Of a DNA stretch of 64,000 bases, positions 26,097 through 38,997 are shown in pieces; position 1 is the first letter of the stretch, and every line of letters begins with the position of its first letter. This DNA is from Sulfitobacter sp. LCG007 (GTDB taxonomy: Bacteria > Pseudomonadota > Alphaproteobacteria > Rhodobacterales > Rhodobacteraceae). A program made the position numbers and the translations under genes. Location: NCBI RefSeq assembly GCF_040801785.1, contig NZ_CP161805.1:2976001-3040000 (forward strand), written 5' to 3'. The notes under the pieces are model-generated. The model was given only the letters and a program-made list of their open reading frames with translations, did not search any database and had not been told where the DNA came from.

Positions 26097-26363
26097 ATGA
26101 AGAGATCGAAGTTCAGCGAGGAGCAGATCATTGCGATCCTGCGGGAGCAGGAAGCGGGCGCGAAGACCGCCGATGTCTGCCGCAGGCACGGGATCAGCAG
26201 CGCAACGTTCTATTCGTGGAAGAGCCGGTATGGCGGCATGGAGGTATCGGACGTGAGGCGGCTGAAGGCGCTCGAGGAGGAGAACGCCAAGCTCAAGCGG
26301 CTCTACGCGGATGCGATGCTGGACAACACGGCGCTGAAGGATCTGCTTGGCCGAAAGTGGTGA
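26097..26363 (+). CDS. IS3-family transposase OrfA, copy B
   Basis: An 88-residue helix-turn-helix protein with a C-terminal zipper, identical to the copy A OrfA. It starts just after GGACCGGAAG, about 64 bases inside the left end. Its stop overlaps the GTG start of orfB. Confidence 0.92.
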   Translation: MKRSKFSEEQIIAILREQEAGAKTADVCRRHGISSATFYSWKSRYGGMEVSDVRRLKALEEENAKLKRLYADAMLDNTALKDLLGRKW

Positions 26364-27283
26364 CGCCCGCCGCGAAGCGGCTCGCAATCGCTTGTCTCAT
26401 GGAAAGTCACGAGATCAGCGAACGGCGGGCGTGTCACCTCATCGGCGCTGACCGGTCGATGATCCGGTATTGCGCCCGGCGGCCGGACGATGACCGGCTC
26501 CGGGAGCGGATGCACGAGCTTGCCGGGGAACGCCGGCGGTTCGGCTACCGGCGGCTTCACGTCCTGCTGCGCCAGGAAGGGCTCGTGGAGAACCGCAAGA
26601 AGACCGAGCGCCTCTACCGCGAAGAAGGGCTGTCGGTGAAGCGCAGGCGGGGACGCAAGAAGGCCACCGGCACGCGGGCGCCGATCCTCGTCGAAGCGGC
26701 GCCGAACGCCCGCTGGTCGGTCGACTTTGTTCATGACCAGCTCACATCCGGACGGCGGCTGCGCATCCTGAACGTGATCGACGACGTCACCAAGGAATGC
26801 CTGGCGGCCGTCGTCGATACGTCCCTCAGCGGGCGCAGAGTGGCGCGAGAGTTGTCCGGTCTCATAGGTCGGCGCGGCCCTCCCGGGCTCATCGTCAGCG
26901 ACCACGGCACCGAGTTCACCTCGAACGCCATGCTCGAATGGACGCAGAAGACCGGCGTGCCCTGGCATTCCATCGCTCCGGGAAGGCCGATGCAGAACGG
27001 AATCTGCGAAGCATTCAACGGCCGGATGCGCGACGAACTCCTCAACGAAACCCTGTTTGTCAGTCTCGACCACGCTCGCGATGCCACCGCCCGGTGGGTT
27101 GCCGATTACAACTCGTGCCGGCCACATTCAGCGCTCGGCTACATGCCACCGGCGGCCTATGCCGCCAAGCTCACCGCAATGGACGATCCGCTCCGCGCAC
27201 CTGAAACGCTGCGCGGATCGCCCATTGCTCCACCGGCGCACCCGCGCCAATCTGACCGCCGGGCTCCGGCTTCGGGTGGATGA
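26360..27283 (+). CDS. IS3-family transposase OrfB, copy B
   Basis: About 307 residues with the integrase core; DDE residues are in WSVDFVHD, SDHGTEFTS and CEAFNGRMRDE. It lies in the -1 frame relative to orfA and overlaps its last four bases; a GTG at 26357 or 26360 is the start unless a frameshifted OrfAB fusion is made. It ends 18 bases before the right terminus of the element. Confidence 0.9.
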   Translation: MTPAAKRLAIACLMESHEISERRACHLIGADRSMIRYCARRPDDDRLRERMHELAGERRRFGYRRLHVLLRQEGLVENRKKTERLYREEGLSVKRRRGRKKATGTRAPILVEAAPNARWSVDFVHDQLTSGRRLRILNVIDDVTKECLAAVVDTSLSGRRVARELSGLIGRRGPPGLIVSDHGTEFTSNAMLEWTQKTGVPWHSIAPGRPMQNGICEAFNGRMRDELLNETLFVSLDHARDATARWVADYNSCRPHSALGYMPPAAYAAKLTAMDDPLRAPETLRGSPIAPPAHPRQSDRRAPASGG

Positions 27284-27376
27284 AGATTGGGGGTCACAGC
27301 AATGTCAGCGCGCAATATCGGCGGCCTTGAACGTTATCATCTGCCTTATCTCGCCAATGACCGGAGCATTCCGTGA

Positions 27377-27431
27377 GGCCTTTTTGCACATATCGGTGAT
27401 GAGGATTCACTCCGCGAATCCGATGCGTTGA
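27377..27431 (+). mobile_element. IS5-type terminal repeat remnant
   Basis: From 27377 the plus strand reads GGCCTTTTTGCACATATC and GATGAGGATTCAC, then CGCGAATCC. This matches, in inverted orientation and with scattered differences, the IS5 end at about 21950-22001. Nothing of the transposase remains here. The outer ends of the two remnants face each other across the cassette. Confidence 0.6.
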
Positions 27432-27476
27432 GCCGAGACACTCCCAACGATCTTCATGTCGCCCCACTCGCCGCCT

Positions 27477-28574
27477 TCAATGAAGACGTGGGCCGGATGA
27501 CAGCGCTTCCGCTCGGGCAATCATCCGCGAGACATGCCTCAGATCAAGCAAATGCCGTCCCGCGACCTGACTGAGTACCTCGCGGATCGCGCCCAGCGAC
27601 GGATCGGGCATTCCGCGGCGTCGGCCTTCCCGCTCTGCAAAGAAGATCAAATGCTCGCGGCTCGGAGGCTCCAACTGGAGTACTTCCAGACGGCTCAAAA
27701 ACGGCGCCGTCAGGCAGCGCAGGCTGTTGGACGTGAGGATCCAGCTGATCCAGGACATGTCGAAGCCGACCTGGTAGTAGGGGCACTTCCAGGACACGGC
27801 GGACGAGCGTTCCAGCAGAGGCAGCAGCCCTTCCGCCAAGCCATAGGCCTGCCCCTTGGTCGAGGCCGGCGTTCCAGCCTTCTCGATCTCGTCGATCACC
27901 ACGATCGGGTTCGCGCAGAGGCTCTGCACGATGGTCTGCAGGGGCCGCCCAGGGAAGGCCGAGCCCCAGCCGCGTTGCGAGCCGTTGACGACGAAGGAGG
28001 CCTGCTCTGCGGTACCCTCGATGCCACAGCGCGGCACCCCGAGATGGCGACCGAGTTCGCGTGACCACACGCTCTTCCCGATCCCCGGCGGTCCGTCGAG
28101 CAGCACGGGTGGCAGCCGGAAGCCGGGCTCCCCCACCCGCACCGAGCGGCGCATCGCCTTCCAGAGGAAGTCTGTGGCCGCCGCCATCCAGGGCATCTCG
28201 GCATGAATGGCCGCGGCGATCTCATCGGCGCGGTGTTCGCTGGCAATGCCCACCAAATCGGCCCCGCCCCGGAACGCCTCGAGCGCGCGCCGGTCATCCG
28301 AGCTGAGATGGCTGAGCCCCGAGACCTTGGCACGCGCCCGCATCACCCGACGCGCGCGGCGCAGGATCCTGGTCCGATCCTTCTCCGAGAGATGCACCGC
28401 GATGAGGTCCTCGTTCCAGCGCAACTCATCTTCAAAGTCTCCCGGAACCTTCGGAGACACCCCGTCTCGGAGCGCACGGAACTTGCGCAGGTGCCACTCG
28501 AAGCGGCGCTTGAGGGCGAACTCGTCCTCATCGGGATCGGCGAAGCGGGCATCGATGAACTTGATCTTCGTCAT
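27477..28574 (-). CDS. AAA+ family ATPase
   Basis: A 365-residue protein. The N-terminal 170 residues are charged, helical and not recognised (FIDARFADPDEDE; DLIAVHLSEKDRTRILRRAR). The AAA+ core follows with Walker A GPPGIGKS, Walker B VVIDEIEKA, sensor-1 ILTSNS and an arginine-finger segment LSRLEV. The ATG at 28574 is preceded by AAAGGA; the longer frame upstream lacks such a site. Similar stand-alone ATPases occur in Rhodobacterales with no assigned role. It lies at the right edge of the accessory region and has no obvious partner gene. The Lon-like and MoxR-like AAA groups are the nearest relatives I can name. Confidence 0.8.
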   Translation of the reverse strand: MTKIKFIDARFADPDEDEFALKRRFEWHLRKFRALRDGVSPKVPGDFEDELRWNEDLIAVHLSEKDRTRILRRARRVMRARAKVSGLSHLSSDDRRALEAFRGGADLVGIASEHRADEIAAAIHAEMPWMAAATDFLWKAMRRSVRVGEPGFRLPPVLLDGPPGIGKSVWSRELGRHLGVPRCGIEGTAEQASFVVNGSQRGWGSAFPGRPLQTIVQSLCANPIVVIDEIEKAGTPASTKGQAYGLAEGLLPLLERSSAVSWKCPYYQVGFDMSWISWILTSNSLRCLTAPFLSRLEVLQLEPPSREHLIFFAEREGRRRGMPDPSLGAIREVLSQVAGRHLLDLRHVSRMIARAEALSSGPRLH

Positions 28575-28892
28575 GGAGGTCCTTTCAGGCGCATGGCGCC
28601 ATGCCCTCGGGCAGAGGTTCTGCTGGAGAGGGATGTTGGAAAGAACCCGGCCGGATTGGCCCTGAGGGATGCCGAAAGCGCCGGTGGCCGTCAACGGCAC
28701 CCACCGGGGCGGAGCACTGCTACGGAGCACCAAGGGCCGCAAATCCGCCAGACGCGCAAGCCATTGATATAAAAAGAAACCACCGGCTGCAGCGCAGCCG
28801 ATGGTCATTAATCCTGTGCCGGAATGGTCAAATTACCCCGGAAATGGACAAGATATGTTGGGTCTCACATACACTTATTCACACCCGCCGCC
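28575..28892. other. Intergenic region between nrdJ and the AAA+ ATPase gene
   Basis: No gene is seen. It contains the nrdJ terminator (28766-28800) and must hold the promoter of the ATPase gene on the minus strand. Confidence 0.6.
28766..28800 (-). terminator. Rho-independent terminator of nrdJ
   Basis: Read on the minus strand, the stem CGGCTG...CAGCCG with a five-base loop is followed by GTGGTTTCTTTTTATA. It lies about 90 bases after the nrdJ stop. Confidence 0.72.
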
Positions 28893-31190
28893 TTACCCGC
28901 ATTTGGAATAGCCACAGTTGGCGCAGGTCATGCAGCCTTCCACCATGCGCATCTCGTATTGCCCGCAACTGCTACAGGCCGGGCCGCGTGGACCGTCCAG
29001 ACCCACCACGCGCGCCTTCGGATCGCTCTTGAGGCCCATGCCTTCGCCCTCGATGAAACCAATGGTGATCAGGTGCTGTTCGATTACCCCGCCGATGGCC
29101 GCGAGGATCGAGGGGATGTACCTGCCCTGCATCCATGCCCCGCCGCGCGGGTCGAAGACGGCCTTGAGTTCCTCGACCACGAAGGACACGTCGCCACCGC
29201 GCCGGAAGACGGCCGAGATCATCCGGGTCAGGGCGACGGTCCAGGCGAAGTGCTCCATGTTCTTCGAATTGATGAACACTTCGAAGGGCCGACGGTGGCC
29301 GGCGATGATGATGTCGTTGATCGTGATGTAGATCGCATGCTCGCTGTCGGGCCATTTCAGCTTGTAGGTCGCACCTTCGAGCTGCTCCGGCCGGTCGAGC
29401 GGGTCGGACATGTAGATCACGTCGCCATGGGGCATCGCCGGCTCGTCGTCCGAGATCGCAACGACCTCGGGGGCCGCGCTTTCCGGCTTCTTCTCGTCCG
29501 CCACGCTCAGCACCGATCCCGTGACAGCATTCGGCCTGTAGGTCGTGCAGCCCTTGCAGCCGGTATCCCAGGCCATCATGTAGACGTCCTTGAATTCCTC
29601 GAAGGAGATGTCCTCGGGGCAGTTGATCGTCTTGGAGATCGACGAATCCACCCATTTCTGCGCCGCGGCCTGCATCCGCACGTGCTCAGCCGGCGCAAGC
29701 GTCTGCGCGTTCACGAAATAATCCGGCAGGTCGGCGTCGCCCTTGAGGTCCCGCCACATCTGGACAGCGTAATCGACGACCTCCTCCTCGGTGCGCGAGC
29801 CGTCCTTCTGGAGCACCTTGCGGGTATAGGCATAGGCGAAGACCGGCTCGATCCCCGACGACACGTTGCCCGCCAGCAGGCTGATGGTCCCGGTTGGTGC
29901 GATCGAGGTCAGCAGCGCGTTGCGGATCCCGTGTTCGCGGATCGCTGCGCGCACATCCTCGTCCATCATCCGCATGGTCCCCGAAGCAAGATAGGCATCG
30001 GCGTCGAACAGCGGGAAAGCGCCCTTCTCCTTCGCCAATTGCACGGACGCGAGATACGCGGCGCGGGCGATGGCATGCAACCAGCGCTCGGTCAGACGCG
30101 CCGCCTCCTCCGAGCCGTAGCGTTCGCCCACCATCAGAAGCGCATCGGCAAGCCCGGTGACCCCGAGGCCCACCCGGCGCTTCGCATTGGCTTCCCGCTC
30201 CTGCGCCTCGAGGGGGAAGCGCGAGGCGTCGACGGTATTGTCCATCATCCGGATTGCCGTGGTGACGAGCCGTGCGAGCGCGTCCTCCTCGAGAGCCGCG
30301 GTCCCCGTGAAGGGCTCCGTCACCAGCCGGGAAAGGTTGATCGATCCCAGAAGGCAGGCCCCGTAGGGCGGCAGCGGCTGCTCGCCGCAGGGGTTCGTGG
30401 CGGCGATCGTTTCGCAATAGGCCAGATTGTTGGCCGCGTTGATCCGGTCGATGAAGATGACCCCGGGCTCGGCGTAATCATAGGTCGCCTGCATGATCAT
30501 GTTCCACAGATCGCGCGCCCGGATCGTGTGGTAGACATGGCCGTCGAAGACGAGTTCCCAGGGGCCGTCCTCCTTCACCGCTTCCATGAAGGGATCGGTG
30601 ACGAGAACCGACATGTTGAACATGCGCAGGCGCGCCGGGTCGGACTTGGCCTTGATGAATGCCTCGATATCGGGGTGGTCGCAGCGCATGGTGGCCATCA
30701 TCGCCCCCCTGCGCGAACCGGCGGACATGATGGTGCGGCACATGGCGTCCCAGACGTCCATGAAGCTGAGCGGGCCGGAGGCGTCCGCCGAGACGCCCTT
30801 CACATCCGCGCCGCGGGGGCGGATCGTCGAGAAATCATAGCCGATCCCCCCACCCTGCTGCATGGTCAGGGCGGCCTCGCGAAGCATCTCGAAGATTCCG
30901 GACATGCTGTCGGGGATGGTGCCCATCACGAAGCAGTTGAACAGCGTCACCCGCCGCGCCGTGCCAGCGCCTGCGATGATTCGTCCGGCGGGCAGGAACT
31001 TGAAGTCCTCCAGCGCCGCGTAGAATTCGTCTTCCCAGTCCTCGGGCTTCTTTTCGACCCGTGCGAGATCGCGCGCGATACGCCGCCAGGTATCCTCGAC
31101 GGTGAGGTCGCGCGGCGTGCCGTCGGCATCCTTGAAACGGTACTTCATGTCCCAGATTTGCTCGGCGATGGGCGTGGAGAAGCGGGTCAT
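28893..31190 (-). CDS. nrdJ: Adenosylcobalamin-dependent ribonucleotide reductase (class II)
   Basis: A 765-residue class II reductase that makes deoxyribonucleotides with a B12 radical and needs no oxygen. FNCFV with Cys86 and NPCGEQ with Cys268 and Glu270 form the active site. The C terminus carries a four-cysteine zinc-ribbon (CSSCGQYEMR, then CMTCANCGYSKCG) that supplies the reducing cysteines. No intein is present. It is divergent from the DUF1489 gene; the promoter contains an inverted repeat. The length fits the Rhodobacterales form. Confidence 0.95.
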   Translation of the reverse strand: MTRFSTPIAEQIWDMKYRFKDADGTPRDLTVEDTWRRIARDLARVEKKPEDWEDEFYAALEDFKFLPAGRIIAGAGTARRVTLFNCFVMGTIPDSMSGIFEMLREAALTMQQGGGIGYDFSTIRPRGADVKGVSADASGPLSFMDVWDAMCRTIMSAGSRRGAMMATMRCDHPDIEAFIKAKSDPARLRMFNMSVLVTDPFMEAVKEDGPWELVFDGHVYHTIRARDLWNMIMQATYDYAEPGVIFIDRINAANNLAYCETIAATNPCGEQPLPPYGACLLGSINLSRLVTEPFTGTAALEEDALARLVTTAIRMMDNTVDASRFPLEAQEREANAKRRVGLGVTGLADALLMVGERYGSEEAARLTERWLHAIARAAYLASVQLAKEKGAFPLFDADAYLASGTMRMMDEDVRAAIREHGIRNALLTSIAPTGTISLLAGNVSSGIEPVFAYAYTRKVLQKDGSRTEEEVVDYAVQMWRDLKGDADLPDYFVNAQTLAPAEHVRMQAAAQKWVDSSISKTINCPEDISFEEFKDVYMMAWDTGCKGCTTYRPNAVTGSVLSVADEKKPESAAPEVVAISDDEPAMPHGDVIYMSDPLDRPEQLEGATYKLKWPDSEHAIYITINDIIIAGHRRPFEVFINSKNMEHFAWTVALTRMISAVFRRGGDVSFVVEELKAVFDPRGGAWMQGRYIPSILAAIGGVIEQHLITIGFIEGEGMGLKSDPKARVVGLDGPRGPACSSCGQYEMRMVEGCMTCANCGYSKCG

Positions 31191-31247
31191 GGGCGAATCT
31201 TTCGGACTAGAGGGAGGCGTCCGTTGTAATGCGCCGGCGCAGGAATG

Positions 31248-31296
31248 GCCACAACACTTTGCAGTCCCGCCAAAACCTCATACTCTCTGTTGTGGC
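31248..31296. promoter_or_regulatory. Inverted repeat in the nrdJ promoter
   Basis: GCCACAACA (31248-31256) and TGTTGTGGC (31288-31296) are exact complements with centres 40 bases apart, between divergent nrdJ and the DUF1489 gene. The half-sites resemble the CACAA/TTGTG edges of NrdR boxes but are not full 16-base boxes. A regulator bound as two units is plausible. Confidence 0.4.
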
Positions 31297-31314
31297 GCGG
31301 ATTCTGTGTAATGA

Positions 31315-31761
31315 ATGGTGGAAAAAGCGGTGGACAAGTACGTGAACCTGCTGAAGCTTTCGGTCGGCACCGAGGGGATCGACGATCTTGCCGCCTGGCA
31401 GGCGAGCAAGGCGGCGCAGACGTCCGACGGCTTGCCCCGCCATGTCACCCGCATGTGGCCCAGGCGCGAAGCCGAGGTGCTTGCCGGCGGTTCGATCTAC
31501 TGGGTGATCAAGGGCGTGGTGCTCTGCCGCCAGCGGATCCTGCGACTGGACGAGCGCATCGGCACCGACGGCATCCGGCGCTGCGCCATCGTGCTGGACC
31601 CCGAGCTGGTGCGCACGGCGGCAAGCTTGCGGCGCCCGTTCCAGGGATGGCGATACCTCCTGCCCGCCGATGCTCCCCCGGATCTGCCGAAAGGACGAGA
31701 GCAGGAGGAACCGCTGCCGGTGGAGCTGAACCGCGCGCTGGCAGAGATCGGAGTGCTCTAG
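31315..31761 (+). CDS. DUF1489 family protein
   Basis: A 148-residue soluble protein, well recognised in alphaproteobacteria as DUF1489 (HVTRMWPRREAEVLAGGSIYWVIKG and VLCRQRILRLDER). Its function is unknown. It is divergent from nrdJ and convergent with hisG, so it is likely monocistronic. Confidence 0.88.
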   Translation: MVEKAVDKYVNLLKLSVGTEGIDDLAAWQASKAAQTSDGLPRHVTRMWPRREAEVLAGGSIYWVIKGVVLCRQRILRLDERIGTDGIRRCAIVLDPELVRTAASLRRPFQGWRYLLPADAPPDLPKGREQEEPLPVELNRALAEIGVL

Positions 31762-31815
31762 GATATTTGCCCGGCTCCGACCCATCGGTCCGGCGTCCCC
31801 AAGGCGTCCCGACGG

Positions 31816-32505
31816 TCAGCCCAGACGTTTCATCAGGTCTTCCATCACCGCGCGTTCGTCTTCCGCGACCTCGGCCACTCTACTGCGCCAGAGGGTCGCC
31901 TGCGAGCGCAGGATCGGCCCGTCCGAGAGCACCTTGAGATGGTTCGCCCTGAGCGTCTCACCGCTTGACGTGATGTCCGCGATGGCCTCGGCGCTTTCGT
32001 TGGCCACCGTGCCCTCGGTTGCTCCCTGGCTGTCGACCAGCGCGTAATCTGCCACCCCACCCTGACGCAGGAATTCGCGCACCAGCCGGTGATATTTGGT
32101 CGCGATGCGCAGCCGATGCCCATGGCGCGCCCGGAAAGCCGCCGCCACCGCGTCAAGATCGTCAAGCGTGTCGACATCGACCCATGCCTTCGGCACGGCG
32201 ATCACCAGATCCGCCTGCCCGAAGCCCAACTCGCGCACCATCTCGAGCTGTTGCTCCCACCGGGCGAGCTTCTCCATCACCAGGTCGCTGCCTGTCACAC
32301 CGAAATGGATCCGCCCCGCCGCCAGTTCGCGCGGGATCTCCGCCGCCGACAGCAGCTGCAGGCTCACGCCGTCGAGCCCCCCGACGGAACCCGCATATTC
32401 GCGCTCCGACCCTGCCCGGCCCAGCGCGATGCCCCGGGTGGCGAACCAGTCGAAGGCCTTTTCCATCAGGCGCCCCTTGGAGGGCAGGCCGAGCTTGATC
32501 GTCAT
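31816..32505 (-). CDS. hisG: ATP phosphoribosyltransferase catalytic subunit (short form)
   Basis: A 229-residue HisG without the C-terminal regulatory domain of long forms; it catalyses the first step of histidine synthesis. The N-terminus (KLGLPSKGRLMEKAF) and the PRPP-binding region near the C-terminal third are typical. It must pair with HisZ, encoded next to it with a four-base overlap. Confidence 0.94.
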   Translation of the reverse strand: MTIKLGLPSKGRLMEKAFDWFATRGIALGRAGSEREYAGSVGGLDGVSLQLLSAAEIPRELAAGRIHFGVTGSDLVMEKLARWEQQLEMVRELGFGQADLVIAVPKAWVDVDTLDDLDAVAAAFRARHGHRLRIATKYHRLVREFLRQGGVADYALVDSQGATEGTVANESAEAIADITSSGETLRANHLKVLSDGPILRSQATLWRSRVAEVAEDERAVMEDLMKRLG

Positions 32506-33584
32506 CCCTGCGCCTCCAGCTCGAGGATCAGCCCCGGACGCAGCACCCCGCCCACGGCCGGAATCGCGGCCCCCCTGCCCAGCTGGCGGGTCAACGCGTC
32601 GTAGCGCCCGCCCGTCGCGACCGCCGGAAGATCCGCCCGCTGCGCGCTGTAGAAGCCAAAGACGAAGCCGTCGTAATATTCCATCGACGCCCGCCCGTAG
32701 CTTGCCTCGAAAGGCAGATCCGTCACGTTCACCCCCTGCCGTTCCAGCGCCTCGGCCCGTCGCCCCAGCCGGTCAACGGCCTCAGCGATGGAGGGCATAT
32801 CGACGGCGAGATCGCGCAGCTGTTCGAGCGCGTAGGGCAAGGTCTCGCGGACCGCCAGCAGCGCCTCGATAAGATCCACTTCCAGCTCGCTGATCGGGGG
32901 CGCCGCCGCGTCGTCATGCAGCGCCGCGACCCGCGCCTCGATCTCCTGCCGGGACCGCTTGCCCACCAGCGGGGAGGTGCACTCGGGCGCGCGGCCTTCG
33001 ATCAGTGCCCGGCGCGCCTCATTGGTCGGAGCGCGGCCCGCGTAACGGTCAAGCAACCCGCGAAAGCGTCTCGGCCGCCAGATATGGCGCATCAGGGCTG
33101 CACGGCGCGGCGCGGTCGTGCGCAGCCCCGTCACCGCTGCCATCAGGATGCCGATATCCCCCGTGGCCGCCCGCAGGTTCAGATGCGACACCTGCTGCGC
33201 AATCAGCGCGAAGACCTCCGCATCGGCCGCCGCCGGATCCGTGCGGTCGAAGATCTCGTAGCCGACCTGAAGGTATTCGTTGGCCCGGTCCTCGTCGATC
33301 TCCTGCCGCCGGAAGACCTCGCCGGAATAGGTGTAGCGCGCGGGTTCGGCCCCGTGGGACATGTGCATCTGCACCACCGGAACGGTGAAGTCGGGACGCA
33401 GCATCTGTTCGCCCCGCAGCGCGTCCGAGGTGACATAGGCGCGCGCGCGGATATCCTCGCCGTAAAGGTCGAGAAGGGTTTCCGCCGGTTGCAGCACAGG
33501 CGTTTCGACCACGACCGCGCCGCGCGCCTCGAAGACCGAGCGCAGGGCCGCCGCGCGCGCGAGCTGGTCGCTGCGCGGGGTCAT
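32502..33584 (-). CDS. hisZ: ATP phosphoribosyltransferase regulatory subunit
   Basis: A 360-residue paralogue of the histidyl-tRNA synthetase catalytic core that lacks the anticodon-binding domain. It is the regulatory partner of short HisG and carries histidine feedback control. Motif 2-like sequence ([14 protein letters not shown]) is present. It overlaps hisG downstream and hisS upstream by four bases each, so all three genes are one coupled unit. Confidence 0.94.
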   Translation of the reverse strand: MTPRSDQLARAAALRSVFEARGAVVVETPVLQPAETLLDLYGEDIRARAYVTSDALRGEQMLRPDFTVPVVQMHMSHGAEPARYTYSGEVFRRQEIDEDRANEYLQVGYEIFDRTDPAAADAEVFALIAQQVSHLNLRAATGDIGILMAAVTGLRTTAPRRAALMRHIWRPRRFRGLLDRYAGRAPTNEARRALIEGRAPECTSPLVGKRSRQEIEARVAALHDDAAAPPISELEVDLIEALLAVRETLPYALEQLRDLAVDMPSIAEAVDRLGRRAEALERQGVNVTDLPFEASYGRASMEYYDGFVFGFYSAQRADLPAVATGGRYDALTRQLGRGAAIPAVGGVLRPGLILELEAQG

Positions 33585-35092
33585 CGCCCCTGCTCGGCCA
33601 GGATTTCCCGGACCTTGCCGACAAGCTGGTCGCGCGGCACTTCATACTGGCTCGGCCGGTCTTTCCATTCCTCGAGCGTCGCGTCCTGCGCCATCTTGGC
33701 TCCAAGGATCAGATCCTTGATCTGCACCACGCCCCGCGCCTTCTCGTCCCCGCCTTCGATGATGGCGATCGGGCTGTTGCGCCGGTCCGCATATTTCAGC
33801 TGGTTGCCGAAGTTCTTCGGATTGCCGAGATAGACCTCGGCCCGGATGCCTTCGCGGCGCAGTTCGGCGACCATCGCCTGATAGTCGGCCATGCGCTCGC
33901 GATCCATGACAGTGACCACGACGGGTCCGGCTTCGCTCGCCTGCATGCGCCCCTTGGCATGCAGCGCGGCAAGCAGACGGTCGACCCCGATCGAGATGCC
34001 GGTGGCCGGGACCTCCTGTCCGGTGAAGCGCTTGACCAGATCGTCATAGCGCCCGCCCCCGGCGACCGAGCCGAACTGGCGCGGGCGGCCCTTCTCGTCG
34101 GTGATCTCGAACGTCAGTTCGGCCTCGAAGACCGGGCCGGTGTAGTAGCCGAGGCCGCGGACGACGGAGGGGTCGATGACGATGCGGTCGGGGCCGTAGC
34201 CGGCGGCGTCAAGAAGGAGCGCGATGGCTTCCAGCTCGGCGACCCCCGCCTGCCCGGTCATCGAACCTCCGACCAGCGCGGTCAAGGCTGCGACGGTTTC
34301 CTGGCCGGTGTCACGCCTGGCCTGCATGAAGCCCAGAACCGTTTCGGCCTGGCTGTCGGAAAGCCCCGCACCCTTCGTGAAATCTCCGCTCTCGTCCTTG
34401 CGCCCCTCGCCCAGCAGCGCGCGCACACCGTCGAGGCCCAGCCGGTCGAGCTTGTCGATGGCCCGCAGCACGATCCCCCGCTCCTGCGCGAATTTCTCCG
34501 CATCGGACGGGTCGAGCACGCCCGCGACTTCCATCACCCCGTTCAAGACCTTGCGGTTGTTGATCCGCACCACGTAATCGCCGCGCGCGATCCCCACCTC
34601 TTCCAGACAATCCGCCAGCATCGCGCAGATTTCCGCATCCGCTGCCGGAGAGGACGTTCCGACCGTGTCCGCATCGCACTGGTAGAACTGCCGGAACCGC
34701 CCCGGCCCCGGCTTCTCGTTGCGCCAGACCGGGCCCATGGCGTAGCGGCGGTAGGGCGTCGGCAGATCGTTGCGGTGCTGGGCGTAGACGCGGGCGAGGG
34801 GTGCTGTCAGGTCATAGCGCAGGGCGAGCCAGTCTCCGGGCTTCTCGCCCTCGGCATCCTCCTGCCAGGCGAAGACGCCCTCGTTGGGGCGATCCACATC
34901 GGGAAGGAACTTGCCCAGCGCCTCGACGGTCTCCACGGCGGAGCTTTCCAGCGCATCGAAGCCGTAGCGATGGTAGGTCCCGGCGATCCTGCGCAGCATC
35001 TCGGCGCGCTGGGTCACCTCGGCGCCGAAATAGTCGCGGAAACCCTTGGGCGTCTCGGCCTTCGGGCGGCTGGGCTTCTTGGTCTTGGCCAT
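33581..35092 (-). CDS. hisS: Histidine--tRNA ligase
   Basis: A 503-residue class II synthetase that charges tRNA-His. Motif 2 ([21 protein letters not shown] region), the histidine-binding block GLGYYTG and a C-terminal anticodon-binding domain (about 410-500) are visible. The start is placed at [11 protein letters not shown], since the 31 residues upstream in the same frame are not family-like. It heads the hisS-hisZ-hisG operon. Confidence 0.95.
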   Translation of the reverse strand: MAKTKKPSRPKAETPKGFRDYFGAEVTQRAEMLRRIAGTYHRYGFDALESSAVETVEALGKFLPDVDRPNEGVFAWQEDAEGEKPGDWLALRYDLTAPLARVYAQHRNDLPTPYRRYAMGPVWRNEKPGPGRFRQFYQCDADTVGTSSPAADAEICAMLADCLEEVGIARGDYVVRINNRKVLNGVMEVAGVLDPSDAEKFAQERGIVLRAIDKLDRLGLDGVRALLGEGRKDESGDFTKGAGLSDSQAETVLGFMQARRDTGQETVAALTALVGGSMTGQAGVAELEAIALLLDAAGYGPDRIVIDPSVVRGLGYYTGPVFEAELTFEITDEKGRPRQFGSVAGGGRYDDLVKRFTGQEVPATGISIGVDRLLAALHAKGRMQASEAGPVVVTVMDRERMADYQAMVAELRREGIRAEVYLGNPKNFGNQLKYADRRNSPIAIIEGGDEKARGVVQIKDLILGAKMAQDATLEEWKDRPSQYEVPRDQLVGKVREILAEQGR

Positions 35093-35275
35093 CGCGCGTG
35101 CCTTCGCTTTGTCGTTCCGCGCGTCCTCTATCGGATGCCCGTCACAGGGGCAAGCTCGGCGGGCGCCGGGGCCAGGGCTGCGCAAGGTCTTCCCGCAACT
35201 CTCGCGCGGTGCTAGGACGCCGCGTAGGGTGCGGCCTGCCGCACCTTACCTCAACACAACCGGAGCGAGACGCGG

Positions 35276-35470
35276 ATGGATCATCTCGAGGAACGCATGG
35301 CGCATCTCATCCGCACGGTGGACGACCTGTCCGACGTGGTGGCCCGCCAGCAAAGCGAGATCGACACCCTCACCCGGCGCGTGGCGATGCTGATGCAGCG
35401 CGAAGCCGAGCGCGAGGCCCAGGGTTCGGGCGGCGTGGTCATCGGCGACGAGCGCCCGCCGCACTACTGA
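35276..35470 (+). CDS. slyX: SlyX family protein
   Basis: A 64-residue coiled-coil protein (heptads through about residue 45) ending in the SlyX hallmark RPPHY. Its function is unknown. It is divergent from hisS and convergent with dnaE, 14 bases from the dnaE stop. Confidence 0.88.
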   Translation: MDHLEERMAHLIRTVDDLSDVVARQQSEIDTLTRRVAMLMQREAEREAQGSGGVVIGDERPPHY

Positions 35471-35484
35471 GCCGTATCCCGGCC

Positions 35485-38997
<3,513 letters not shown>

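Larger units (their letters stand above)
26033..27301 (+). mobile_element. IS3-family insertion sequence, copy B (1269 bp)
   Basis: This is the complete element with terminal repeats beginning TGCTGTGACCCCC, orfA and orfB on the plus strand, and a 4-bp target duplication. It has the same length as copy A, sits in the opposite orientation, and its proteins are identical. Copies A and B bracket the two-component/GH114-RTX cassette. Confidence 0.92.
26029..27305. repeat. 4-bp target-site duplication ATGT flanking IS copy B
   Basis: ATGT occurs at 26029-26032 directly before the left terminal repeat and again at 27302-27305 directly after the right one. This is the duplication expected for an IS407-type IS3 element and shows that copy B is a simple insertion that has not recombined since. 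Confidence 0.7.

Noticed and set aside
28824-31229. Plus-strand frame of about 800 codons
   Set aside because: It is the antisense shadow of nrdJ, whose minus-strand protein has all expected motifs.
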